From: an uncultured Lachnospiraceae bacterium
GTDB lineage: Bacteria > Bacillota > Clostridia > Lachnospirales > Lachnospiraceae
Assembly: GCA_947574135.1 (NCBI GenBank)
Contig: CANPIM010000008.1
Span: 1 to 64,000 of the forward strand
Length of the DNA: 64,000 nucleotides
Direction of reading: 5' to 3'
Of the stretch, positions 7,566 to 16,443 are shown one piece after another; position 1 is the stretch's first letter; each line of letters opens with the position of its first letter. The notes beneath the pieces are model-generated. The model made no database searches. It was not told the origin of the DNA and worked only from the letters and a program-made list of their open reading frames with translations. Made by a program: the position numbers and the translations under genes.

Positions 7566-10136
7566 ATGAGAAAGGCCCAGAAAAAGCAGGCAGAGGATTT
7601 CCTAAAGCTTCTCAGTCAGGCGCATGATGAAATTAGGAGGCTGATTGAAAATAAAGAGCTTCAGCCGGCCATGGATTTGCTGGCCCAGTGCCAGGAAGGT
7701 GCTGTAGGGCTGGGAAATCTTATTGAAAATACGGATGGAGAAGGGGGCCCCACGGTTCCGCTTTTGGAGGATTATTGCGAGCTTATTTATGAAATTCATG
7801 AGAAATTGACCGCGGGTCAGGAATTTTATGTGAATAAAGAGTACAAACGGCTTCGAAAGGCTTTGATTCAGATTGAAAACAGCGTAAAAAATGACATAAA
7901 GGTGCGCTACGAGATGGTGTTCCTTCCTTATAAAGCGTCCATGTGGGATTCTATGGAAAGTGTCTGGCAGGCGGCTGACAGGGACCCGGACTGTGACGCC
8001 TATGTTGTACCCATTCCCTATTATGACAGGGAGCCTAATGGGATGCTGGGAAAGTGCCATTATGAGGGAGAACAGTTTCCAGACTATGTGCCCATCACGC
8101 ATTTCAGAGCTTACGCCTTACAGGAGAGAAGGCCGGATGTGGTGTATATTCACAATCCCTATGATTATGCAAACTATGTTACAAGTGTATCACCGGAATT
8201 TTACTCCAGTGAACTGAAAAAATATACAGAGTGTCTGGTATATATTCCTTATTATTCTACCACCGGAGGAATGAGCGAGGGCCAGGCCTCCTGCCCTGCA
8301 TATTATTATGCGGATTACATAATTATTCAGGCGGAGAAATACCGCAAGTTCTTTGATCCTGCCTTACCGGCCGAGAAGCTTGTCCCCTTAGGGTCTCCAA
8401 AATTTGACCGGGTGATGCGAATGTGCGAGAATCCGCCAAAGCCGCCAGAGGCGTGGAAGGAGAAAATGAAGGGGCGGAAGGTTTATTTTTATAATACCAG
8501 TCTTAATGGGATGCTGGGGAATACAGAGCAATTCCTGAAAAAGATGAAGTATGTGTTTCGCTGCTTTGCTGGCCGAAAGGATGCATGTCTTTTATGGCGC
8601 CCCCATCCTTTGATGGAATCCACCTTTGAATCCATGAGAAAGACCTATAAGCCATATTATGATGCCTTGCGGGAGGAATTTATCCGGAAGGATTTGGGAA
8701 TCTATGATGATACGCCGGATATTTCCAATACCATCGCCCTTAGCGATGCTTATATCGGGGATGCGGGCACCTCGGTTACCTCTTTGTTTGGGATGGCGGG
8801 GAAGCCCCTATTTATATTAGATAATAATATTTGCACCGCTCCGGAGAATGAGGACTGGAGAGGAGCCATTGTCAGGGGATTTCCGATTATAAGTGGAGTG
8901 AGAGAGGGGATTCCCTGTATGGAGGAGGATTCCTGGATTTTGACGCAGGGAAATAAGCTGTATCGCGCTCACAATGATGAGGAGACATTTCGGTATTTTA
9001 GTGATTTGTCCTCCTATGCTTCCGGAGGTTATTATGGCGGTCCCGCTCTCATAGATGGGAAGGCTTATATGTTTCCTATCAATGCTCAGGATATTTTGGT
9101 AATTGGTGAGCAAGGAATAGAGAAGCGGATACAGCTGGAGCCTTTGGTAGAACAACAGGGAGCCTTCTATTCGGCGGCAGTTGTAGGGAGTTATCTGTTT
9201 TTGATTCCGAATCAATATCCAGCCATTGTTCGTTATGATACAAAAAAGGGAGAGGTTCTCTATTTTGATATAGACAAAAATATGTTTATTGGAGCCGTGG
9301 AAGGAGAGCGTCGATGCGGCGGGGTAGGTGTGAAGGATGGGAATCTGTATTTGGCCTCTCCCATAGACGGACATGTGCTGGAGATTCACGGAGAGACTGG
9401 AGAATGGCGTTTAATAGCTGTTTCCATAGAGGAGGCCGGGGGATATTTGGGTATGGTTTTGTCGCCGGAGGCCGGGGAGTTCTGGTTGTTACCCTTTACC
9501 GGAGATAAGGTGACCCGGTGGAACCCCCAAACAGGAGAGGCGCGGGAGTATTCGGCCTTTCCAAAAGGGTTTATATGTCGCCATGCTACCTATGGATTTG
9601 AGTGTTTAGATCGGCCCTTTGGAAGTGCTGTATTTTATAAAAATTATGTGTATCTTTCTCCCTGCTGGGGAAATCAGTATGTCTGTCTGAATAAAGAGAC
9701 AGGAGAAGCAACACAGTGGGTGCCTCCCATAGAACAGCCAGAGCAGCCGAAGAACGGGTACTTTACTTGCTGGGCTAAAGGATATCTGGGATGCTTTATG
9801 GAGGGACGAGAAGTCAGGGAATACCGTTTGTTTTCTGTCTATGACAGAAAGCTCTACCGGGTGGATTTTGAAGGGAACGAATGTCAGGAGATAGAAGTAG
9901 CCTTTGACAAGACAGAATTGCGGGGGCATGAGCCCGGATTTTGGGAGCAGTCCCAGTGGCTTCAGTATGCCTGCTCGGAAAATGCTTTTAATACTCTTTC
10001 GGATCTTTTGGGAGGGACTCTTGCAGGAGCGAGCTTTGATAAGGAGAGACAGCTGGCATCTTACAGGCAGTTGGCGGCTAATAGCGACGGTAGCAGTGGA
10101 GAAAAGATCCACAGGTTTGTAAGGAGTAAAATTTGA
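7566..10136 (+). CDS. CDP-glycerol glycerophosphotransferase-like protein with C-terminal propeller-like region
   Basis: The protein has 856 residues. Residues 1-110 are helical. About 110-460 resemble a GT-B fold polymer glycerophosphotransferase, with VVYIHNPYD, GSPKFDRV, LLWRPHPLMEST and a late block around SDAYIGDAGTSV that matches the donor-binding part of TagB/TagF-type enzymes. Residues about 480-830 contain recurring short strands with Gly/Trp/Tyr, suggesting a beta-propeller not usual for the family. The ribosome site AGGAAGGA precedes the ATG. It opens the glycan cluster and is followed by a cytidylyltransferase fusion, which fits a role in attaching CDP-activated glycerol-like units. 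Acceptor and product are unknown. Confidence 0.7.
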   Translation: MRKAQKKQAEDFLKLLSQAHDEIRRLIENKELQPAMDLLAQCQEGAVGLGNLIENTDGEGGPTVPLLEDYCELIYEIHEKLTAGQEFYVNKEYKRLRKALIQIENSVKNDIKVRYEMVFLPYKASMWDSMESVWQAADRDPDCDAYVVPIPYYDREPNGMLGKCHYEGEQFPDYVPITHFRAYALQERRPDVVYIHNPYDYANYVTSVSPEFYSSELKKYTECLVYIPYYSTTGGMSEGQASCPAYYYADYIIIQAEKYRKFFDPALPAEKLVPLGSPKFDRVMRMCENPPKPPEAWKEKMKGRKVYFYNTSLNGMLGNTEQFLKKMKYVFRCFAGRKDACLLWRPHPLMESTFESMRKTYKPYYDALREEFIRKDLGIYDDTPDISNTIALSDAYIGDAGTSVTSLFGMAGKPLFILDNNICTAPENEDWRGAIVRGFPIISGVREGIPCMEEDSWILTQGNKLYRAHNDEETFRYFSDLSSYASGGYYGGPALIDGKAYMFPINAQDILVIGEQGIEKRIQLEPLVEQQGAFYSAAVVGSYLFLIPNQYPAIVRYDTKKGEVLYFDIDKNMFIGAVEGERRCGGVGVKDGNLYLASPIDGHVLEIHGETGEWRLIAVSIEEAGGYLGMVLSPEAGEFWLLPFTGDKVTRWNPQTGEAREYSAFPKGFICRHATYGFECLDRPFGSAVFYKNYVYLSPCWGNQYVCLNKETGEATQWVPPIEQPEQPKNGYFTCWAKGYLGCFMEGREVREYRLFSVYDRKLYRVDFEGNECQEIEVAFDKTELRGHEPGFWEQSQWLQYACSENAFNTLSDLLGGTLAGASFDKERQLASYRQLAANSDGSSGEKIHRFVRSKI

Positions 10137-10156
10137 AGTATGGAGGAAAGGCCAGC

Positions 10157-11512
10157 ATGATAAAAGTAATTACATATGGTACCTTTGACCTTTTCCATGA
10201 GGGACATTATCGGCTGCTTCAAAGAGCAAAAGCCTTGGGGGATTATCTCATTGTGGGGGTGACAACAGAGGCTTATGATGAGACCAGGGGAAAGTTTAAT
10301 GTCATAGACAGTCTAATGACACGTATAGAAAATGTCAGAAAGACAGGGTTTGCAGATGAGATTATTATTGAGGAAAATGCTGGACAAAAATTCAGCGATA
10401 TAAAGAAATATGGAATTGATATTTTCACTGTGGGATCGGACTGGGTGGGAGAATTTGATTATCTCAAAGATTACTGCCAGGTAATATATTTGGATCGGAC
10501 CAAAAATGTTTCCAGCACTATGCTCAGAGAGAGAAATCGACCCATTCAGAGAATTGGAATCATTGGCACGGGAAGGATTGCGGAGCGGTTTATTCCAGAG
10601 GCCAAGTTGGTCAGTGGGGTCAGTGCACAGGGGGTATATAATCCGCACACAGAAAGTGCATTAAGATTTGCAAAGCGATGGGAGATTGAAGCCTATACAA
10701 ACCTGGAGGAGTTCTTTTCTGCTGTTGATGTTGTCTATATTGCCTCCCCTCATGAAACACATTATGGGTATATTAAGGCATCTTTAGAACACGGAAAGCA
10801 TGTTCTTTGCGAAAAGCCCATGGTACTGCGAAAGGATCAGGCAGAGGAGGTATTTGTCTATGCCAGGGAACGGGGACTTATTTTATTCGAGGAGATCAAG
10901 ACTGCCTATTGTCCCGGTTTTAACAAGCTTTTGGGAATTGCTTGCAGCGGCAGCATTGGTAGTATTCGAAATGTGGAGGCATGCTTTACCAAGCTTGAGA
11001 AGGTAAATACTAGAGAACTTACGGATCAGACCTATGGAGGAAGCTTTACGGAGCTGGGAAGCTATGTTCTTCTGCCAATATTAAAGCTGTTTGGCACAGA
11101 CTTCCAGGAGCTTCGATTTGACACTATCCGGGGAGAGAATGGGTTGGATCTTTTCACGAAAACTTCTCTGGTGTATCCCACTGGGGTGGCCACGGCTACC
11201 TGTGGTCTGGGAGTAAAGGCGGATGGCCGGCTTCTGATAGCTGGTACAAAAGGGTATATTGTGGCAGAAGCGCCATGGTGGAAAACTACATACTTTGAAG
11301 TTCACTATGAGGAAGCAAACCGGGTGGACAGATATTCGGAGATCTTTCTGGGGGATGGACTACGGTATGAGATCAGCAATTTCCTCTATATGATCAATAA
11401 GAGCAACAAGGATAATTTTAAACTGACCCGCAGTGAATCCATTGCTTTGGCAGATATAATGGAGAAATTTATGAAGGCGGAGAACCGAACAGATGAAAAT
11501 ATGGGCGCATAG
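10157..11512 (+). CDS. Fusion: glycerol-3-phosphate cytidylyltransferase-like plus Gfo/Idh/MocA oxidoreductase
   Basis: In this 451-residue protein, residues 1-130 match TagD-type nucleotidyltransferases, with YGTFDLFHEGH (HxGH nucleotide site) and RTKNVSSTMLRE. From about residue 135, IGIIGTGRIAERFI starts a Rossmann domain, followed by YIASPHETHYGY and CEKPMV, the signature of Gfo/Idh/MocA dehydrogenases. The two activities together could activate and oxidise or reduce a phosphorylated polyol for surface polymer synthesis (inference). The start at 10157 follows GGAGG by 10 bases and begins exactly at the TagD-like domain; a TTG at 10133 overlapping the previous stop is possible. It overlaps the next gene by 20 bases. 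Confidence 0.8.
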   Translation: MIKVITYGTFDLFHEGHYRLLQRAKALGDYLIVGVTTEAYDETRGKFNVIDSLMTRIENVRKTGFADEIIIEENAGQKFSDIKKYGIDIFTVGSDWVGEFDYLKDYCQVIYLDRTKNVSSTMLRERNRPIQRIGIIGTGRIAERFIPEAKLVSGVSAQGVYNPHTESALRFAKRWEIEAYTNLEEFFSAVDVVYIASPHETHYGYIKASLEHGKHVLCEKPMVLRKDQAEEVFVYARERGLILFEEIKTAYCPGFNKLLGIACSGSIGSIRNVEACFTKLEKVNTRELTDQTYGGSFTELGSYVLLPILKLFGTDFQELRFDTIRGENGLDLFTKTSLVYPTGVATATCGLGVKADGRLLIAGTKGYIVAEAPWWKTTYFEVHYEEANRVDRYSEIFLGDGLRYEISNFLYMINKSNKDNFKLTRSESIALADIMEKFMKAENRTDENMGA

Positions 11513-12215
11513 AGGCTGCAGCCAGCGGTATCCGGAAAATACACAGCTTGCCTTTGAGAAGGCCCTGGAGCTAAAGGACCTTACAGGAATCAAGTTGGAT
11601 GTCCAGCTGACCAGAGATGGGGAGTTGGTGGTAATTCATGATGAGAGAGTAGATCGGACTACCGAAGGGATTGGATTTGTTAAGGATTATACCCTTTCTG
11701 AGCTGAAGAGGCTGCATATTTACGCGGATGAGGGGCCAAGCCAGACGATTCTTACTATGGAAGAGGTTTTTAACTTGGTAGCAGAACGGCTGAAAACAGG
11801 TTTGAAGCTTAATATTGAGCTGAAAACCAGCGTCTTTCCTTACACAGGCATAGAAGAGAAGCTTGTGGAGCTGGTACATAAAAAAGGAGGGGCAGATCAG
11901 GTGGTGTATTCATCCTTTTATGCCCTGTCCCTGGAGAAGATTCGCAGACTGGAGCCAAAGGCGGAAATTGCGGTCTTAGATGGAAAAGTCTCCGATTGCC
12001 TGTTTAAGCTGAAGGGGTTAGGTGCGAATGCGCTGCATCCCTTTTGGAGAGGGATGGATCTGCCCAGAGAACGGGTGGAAGGGTATTCGGTGCGGGCATG
12101 GATGACGGGGCACTTGTATCCGGAAAAACCGACAGGGACACAGCTTGATCTTGCGCCGTTGGAAGCTCAAGGGATAACGGATATTATTTTGAACGAGCCG
12201 GAGCGGTATTTATAG
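11493..12215 (+). CDS. Glycerophosphodiester phosphodiesterase family protein with altered metal ligand
   Basis: The protein has 240 residues, the normal family size, with the N-terminal WAHRGCSQRYPENT signature and the later VVIHDERVDRTT motif. These enzymes hydrolyse glycerophosphodiesters on a TIM barrel using a divalent metal. The usual GIELDVQ motif reads GIKLDVQ here, with K34 replacing the metal-binding glutamate; D36 is kept. A single G-to-A change (GAG to AAG) would explain it. Activity may be lost or altered. It lies between CDP-alcohol genes, which suggests trimming or recycling of glycerophosphate polymer. Confidence 0.75.
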   Translation: MKIWAHRGCSQRYPENTQLAFEKALELKDLTGIKLDVQLTRDGELVVIHDERVDRTTEGIGFVKDYTLSELKRLHIYADEGPSQTILTMEEVFNLVAERLKTGLKLNIELKTSVFPYTGIEEKLVELVHKKGGADQVVYSSFYALSLEKIRRLEPKAEIAVLDGKVSDCLFKLKGLGANALHPFWRGMDLPRERVEGYSVRAWMTGHLYPEKPTGTQLDLAPLEAQGITDIILNEPERYL

Positions 12216-12233
12216 AAAAGGTTAGACACGGGA

Positions 12234-13484
12234 ATGAAGGAAAAAAACTATATACGGTATCGCAAATTAAAAGCATTTGGAAATAAACTATGTTTTGTGT
12301 TTTGCCGGATCTTTCCGATCAAAAGGAATAGAATCAGTGTCTGCACCTTTGAAGGAAAAGGCGGTTTTGGCTGTAATCCGAAATATATCGTGGAAGAACT
12401 TCACAGAAGAAATCCAGAGTATGAATTTGTATGGTTTGTGTCAGATGTGAAAAAGGAATTTCCTGATTACATCAAAAAGGTACCAAACACATTATTCAGC
12501 AGAGCCTATTGGCTCTCCACCTCGAAAATATGGATTGATAATTATCGAAAACCCTACGGTACATGTAAGAGGAAAGGACAGTATTATATTAATACGTGGC
12601 ATGGGTTTGTCGGCTTTAAAAGTATTGGACTGTGGAGAGGCAGTGCCTTTTCTAAAATGGCATATCTTGTGAGTAAAAATGATTCTGATTTAATTGACGA
12701 CATTATTGTAGATTCGAAATGGTGTGAGGAAGTTTTTCCAAAAGGATTGGTTTACGACGGACATTTTTTTAGAGCAGGGACACCCAGGAGCGACATTTTA
12801 TATGGAGATCGATTAAAGAGTAAAGAGGATTTTAGAAAACAATATGGCTTGCCTTTGGAGTCAAAAGTAGTTATGTTTGCTCCAACGTTTCGGGAGGGCT
12901 CTACAAATGGGAAAAGGAGGATTTTCTCGGAGAATTGGTCATTGGATTTTAAACGGCTTTTAGATAACTTGGGAAAGCGTTTTGGAGGAGAATGGTATCT
13001 CTGTTTAAGGGTACATCCTCAATTAGCGGCAAGCATGGAAGAATATAGAGATGAAAGATTGAAAGAACATGTCATTGATGTAAGCAAGAGAGATGATATG
13101 TATGAGATATTAGCAGCTATGGATGCGTTTATAACTGATTATTCCAGTGCGGCTATGGATGCCAGCTATACACATATGCCAGTGTTTCTTTATGCTGATG
13201 ACATTGTGAAGTACATAAATGATCGAGGAAGTTTGGCATGGAACTTTTCTGTAGATTCTCAGAGGCCTATTGCCAATAATAAAGAGATGACACCGGGAAT
13301 TGATGTAAAATTACCATATCCAATTGCCCAAAACAATGATGAGCTGGAAAAAAATATAATAAATTTTGACGAGGATCAGTATTTCATTATGATGGAGCAG
13401 CTTAAGAAGGGTGTAGAATTAGTGTTTGATGGAAAAGCCAGCGAAAAAGTAGCGGATCAAATTGAAAGTTATATCAGAGGATAG
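12234..13484 (+). CDS. CDP-glycerol:polyglycerophosphate glycerophosphotransferase (TagB/TagF-like)
   Basis: The protein has 416 residues. GT-B fold motifs of the family are clear: NTWHGFVGFKSIG, AGTPRSDILYG, VMFAPTFREG, LCLRVHPQLA, and the donor-phosphate block ITDYSSAAMDASY followed by PVFLYADD. The enzyme should transfer glycerol phosphate or ribitol phosphate from its CDP form to a growing surface polymer at the inner membrane face. It is a single domain without membrane helices. The gene is visibly richer in AT than its upstream neighbours and begins an AT-rich block that runs to about 19 kb. Confidence 0.88.
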   Translation: MKEKNYIRYRKLKAFGNKLCFVFCRIFPIKRNRISVCTFEGKGGFGCNPKYIVEELHRRNPEYEFVWFVSDVKKEFPDYIKKVPNTLFSRAYWLSTSKIWIDNYRKPYGTCKRKGQYYINTWHGFVGFKSIGLWRGSAFSKMAYLVSKNDSDLIDDIIVDSKWCEEVFPKGLVYDGHFFRAGTPRSDILYGDRLKSKEDFRKQYGLPLESKVVMFAPTFREGSTNGKRRIFSENWSLDFKRLLDNLGKRFGGEWYLCLRVHPQLAASMEEYRDERLKEHVIDVSKRDDMYEILAAMDAFITDYSSAAMDASYTHMPVFLYADDIVKYINDRGSLAWNFSVDSQRPIANNKEMTPGIDVKLPYPIAQNNDELEKNIINFDEDQYFIMMEQLKKGVELVFDGKASEKVADQIESYIRG

Positions 13485-13495
13485 GAGGATCGAAC

Positions 13496-14221
13496 TTGAA
13501 TGTTGCATTAATATTTGCTGGTGGAACCGGAATAAGAATGAATTCCAGTGCAAAGCCAAAGCAGTTCTTAGAATTACATGGTAAACCAATTATTATTTAT
13601 ACGTTGGAGATTTTTGAATATCATTTAGAGATTGACAAAATCATTGTTGTCTGTCTGGAGGAATGGATCGGGTACCTAAATAGATTAATTAAGCATTACC
13701 ATTTGAAAAAAGTAGTTGCTGTTATACCTGGAGGCAGAAATACTCAGGAATCTCAGTATAAAGGATTGAAAGAAATTTGCAGTTGGGAAGAGACGGACAA
13801 GGAGACTATAGTTTTAGTTCATGATGGAGTGCGTCCTCTGGTAGATGAGGAAACCATTACGAGAAACATTGAATCTGTAAAAAAATACGCATCTGCGATT
13901 ACAGTTACTCCAGCAATAGAAACAATAATTTATGTTGATAAAAAAGAGTATTTGAATGATGTGATTGACAGAAATCAATGTCGAATGGCAAAGGCACCTC
14001 AAAGTTTTTTTGCACAAGATCTTTATCATATTCATTTGCAGGCGATTCGGGATAATAAACGGGATTTTATTGATTCGGCCTGTCTTTTCCAATACTATGG
14101 AAGGAAGCTTCATACGGTAGAAGGTAATAAAGAAAATATAAAGATAACAACACCAATAGATTTTTATTTGTTTCGAGCAATAACAGAGGCAAAGGAGAAT
14201 TCTCAGATATGGGGTATATAA
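13496..14221 (+). CDS. tarI: Ribitol-5-phosphate cytidylyltransferase-like (IspD/TarI family)
   Basis: The 241-residue protein is of the IspD/TarI nucleotidyltransferase family: N-terminal LIFAGGTGIRM with KPKQF (CTP binding), HDGVRPLVD in the middle and a C-terminal DSACLFQYYGRK block. TTG is the start codon, with AGGAGG seven bases upstream and no in-frame ATG nearby. The next gene, one base after the stop, is a short-chain-type reductase/epimerase, and TarI with a reductase partner makes CDP-ribitol. Together with the CDP-polyol transferases around it this points to TarI rather than IspD function. The symbol is by context. Confidence 0.75.
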   Translation: MNVALIFAGGTGIRMNSSAKPKQFLELHGKPIIIYTLEIFEYHLEIDKIIVVCLEEWIGYLNRLIKHYHLKKVVAVIPGGRNTQESQYKGLKEICSWEETDKETIVLVHDGVRPLVDEETITRNIESVKKYASAITVTPAIETIIYVDKKEYLNDVIDRNQCRMAKAPQSFFAQDLYHIHLQAIRDNKRDFIDSACLFQYYGRKLHTVEGNKENIKITTPIDFYLFRAITEAKENSQIWGI

Positions 14222-14222
14222 G

Positions 14223-15257
14223 ATGATAGAAGATGAAAGCTGTCTGTCTTGCTTTGAAGATATTGGGATTCTAAAGGATTTAAAAAACAAGGCTGTGTTT
14301 GTTACCGGGGCAACCGGCTTGATTGGCCAGACTGTAATAAAAACATTGCTTTATGCAGATAACAAATCAGACCTGAATATAAAGATTTATGCTTTTGTCC
14401 GCAGCAGAGAAAAGGCTGAGGCAATATTTCAAAGAGATGGGTTAAATGGAAACCTAATATATGTTGAAGGAAATGTCCTGGAAAAGGAAATCGAAATAAC
14501 CCCATCAATCGATTACATCATACATGGCGCCAGCGTAACAGACAGTATGGAGTTTGTAAAAAAACCGGTGGAGACAATTAATATAGGAATCATTGGAACG
14601 GAGAATATATTGAACTTCGCAATAAAAAAAAGGGTGAAATCCGTAGTCTATTTGTCCAGTATGGAGGTATACGGAAAAATAACCGAGAAAAAAAGATTAA
14701 AAGAAACGGATACAGGGTACATGGATCCATTGTCGGTGAGAAGCAGTTATTCAGAGTCCAAGAGGATGATTGAAAATATTTGTGTTTCCTTTTTTGAAGA
14801 ATATGATGTGCCGGTAAAGATTGTTCGGTTGGCCCAGACATTTGGGCCGGGGGTAGAGTATACAGACAATCGGGTGTTTGCGGAATTTGCCAGGTGCGCG
14901 ATAGAAAAAAGGGATATTGTTCTCCATACACCTGGAAGAAGCGAAAGAATGTATCTTTATAGTTATGATGCGGCAAGCGCTATTTTGACAGTCCTTTTAA
15001 GGGGAGTAAATGGACAGGCCTATAATGCGGCAAATGAATCCACATATTGCTCCATAAGGCAAATGGCTGAACTTGTAAAAAACGAGATTGCAAATGACTT
15101 GATTAGTGTAACAATACATGACGAGAAAGTAAAAGCTGTACACTACGCTCCAGAACACTATCTCTATCTGGACACAGAAAAATTAATGAGCTTAGGGTGG
15201 TCCGCAAAGACAGATTTAGTTACCGCTTATAAAAAAATGATAGAGAGTTGGCTCTAG
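14223..15257 (+). CDS. NAD-dependent epimerase/dehydratase (extended SDR)
   Basis: The 344-residue protein has the N-terminal VFVTGATGLIGQTV nucleotide-binding motif, a VVYLSSMEVYG strand holding the catalytic Ser, a YSESK active site (Tyr and Lys), and VKIVRLAQTFGPG downstream. This is the extended SDR layout of nucleotide-sugar epimerases and dehydratases. It sits directly after a TarI-like cytidylyltransferase, so its substrate could be a CDP-linked or phosphorylated polyol/sugar (inference). AT-rich like its neighbours. Confidence 0.8.
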   Translation: MIEDESCLSCFEDIGILKDLKNKAVFVTGATGLIGQTVIKTLLYADNKSDLNIKIYAFVRSREKAEAIFQRDGLNGNLIYVEGNVLEKEIEITPSIDYIIHGASVTDSMEFVKKPVETINIGIIGTENILNFAIKKRVKSVVYLSSMEVYGKITEKKRLKETDTGYMDPLSVRSSYSESKRMIENICVSFFEEYDVPVKIVRLAQTFGPGVEYTDNRVFAEFARCAIEKRDIVLHTPGRSERMYLYSYDAASAILTVLLRGVNGQAYNAANESTYCSIRQMAELVKNEIANDLISVTIHDEKVKAVHYAPEHYLYLDTEKLMSLGWSAKTDLVTAYKKMIESWL

Positions 15258-15285
15258 AGAAACAAGAAAAAGAGAATGAGAAATC

Positions 15286-16443
15286 ATGTTAAAGCGATTG
15301 GGAATTTTTTGTTTTTATGACAAAGACGGAATCGTAGACCGATATGTTGAATATGTCCTTGCGGATTTGACAAAATGTCTAGATATGCTGATTATTACCG
15401 TCAATGGCCACATAAACAATGATAGTTTAAAACTATTAAAGGGATATACGGAGCATATTATTATTCGGGAAAACAAGGGATTTGATGTAGGGGCATATCG
15501 AGATGCCATAGTACATTTTCTTGGGGAGGAAGGAATAAAGGAATGGGATGAGATTGTATTGTGCAATGATACTTTTTATGGTCCGTTTATCCCATTTAAG
15601 AATGTTTTTCAGAAAATGGAAACAAAAGAGGTGGATTTTTGGGGATTGGATTATCGGCAAGGAAAGTTTTTGAGCTTCATTCAGTCATACTTTCTTGTTT
15701 TTAAAAAGCGTATTTTGTTAAATGGAGATTTGTTTACATATTTGAAAAGTAATATTGATTCCAATAGTGTGGAAATCTCTGATGTTTATGCGTTTTTTGA
15801 GGTGGGATTGTTTTCTTATTTAGTTAAAAAGGGATATAAGTATGGCAGCTTTGTATATACGAAAAATTATAACGTATATTTGAATGGAGATCGGTGTATT
15901 GAAGAATTACAGCTTCCTATTTTAAAAAAAAGATGCTTTTCATCTCAATATTATTCAAGAGAGCCAATGTTGCGAGTATTGTATTATATTAAACAGAAGT
16001 TTAATTATGATATAAGACTCATTTTGGAGAATATAGATAGATTGTATGGAACAGCTATAAGACTTGAAGATGTATTAAATTATGGATATCTGGCATGTAA
16101 AAGTATAGAGAAAAGGATACCGGATCTTGCTGTTTCCGAACAAGAGCTGCTAGATTTTATTTATCGATACTCAGAAATTTACATTTACGGAACAGGAATT
16201 GTTGCAAGAAAAATCTGGTACTTATATCATAACAGCATTGCCTGTTTCAAGGGATTTATTATTTCTGACAGCCAAAAGCTGGGTAAGAGAAATTTATATA
16301 ATTACCCTATTATGCATTATAAAGATACAAAATCAGGAAGCGTAATCATATTAGGAACAGACTTTGAAAACTCTGAAGAAATTATTCCAACTTTAAGAGA
16401 AGAAGATAAGATTTTGGTTTTGTGGGAAGGGTTGGAGAAATGA
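15286..16443 (+). CDS. Rhamnan-synthesis-F-like glycosyltransferase with C-terminal Rossmann-like module
   Basis: The protein has 385 residues. Residues 1-250 resemble the RgpF/rhamnan synthesis F family, with LGIFCFYD, a long strand-helix region, RENKGFDVGAYRDA and LCNDTFYGPF. The last 90 residues hold a separate module beginning IYIYGTGIVARKIWYLY and continuing to SVIILGTD, a Rossmann-like nucleotide-binding fold found again in eight other polypeptides of this cluster. The enzyme probably transfers a deoxysugar to a cell-wall glycan. The stop overlaps the next start as ATGA, so translation is coupled. Confidence 0.72.
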   Translation: MLKRLGIFCFYDKDGIVDRYVEYVLADLTKCLDMLIITVNGHINNDSLKLLKGYTEHIIIRENKGFDVGAYRDAIVHFLGEEGIKEWDEIVLCNDTFYGPFIPFKNVFQKMETKEVDFWGLDYRQGKFLSFIQSYFLVFKKRILLNGDLFTYLKSNIDSNSVEISDVYAFFEVGLFSYLVKKGYKYGSFVYTKNYNVYLNGDRCIEELQLPILKKRCFSSQYYSREPMLRVLYYIKQKFNYDIRLILENIDRLYGTAIRLEDVLNYGYLACKSIEKRIPDLAVSEQELLDFIYRYSEIYIYGTGIVARKIWYLYHNSIACFKGFIISDSQKLGKRNLYNYPIMHYKDTKSGSVIILGTDFENSEEIIPTLREEDKILVLWEGLEK

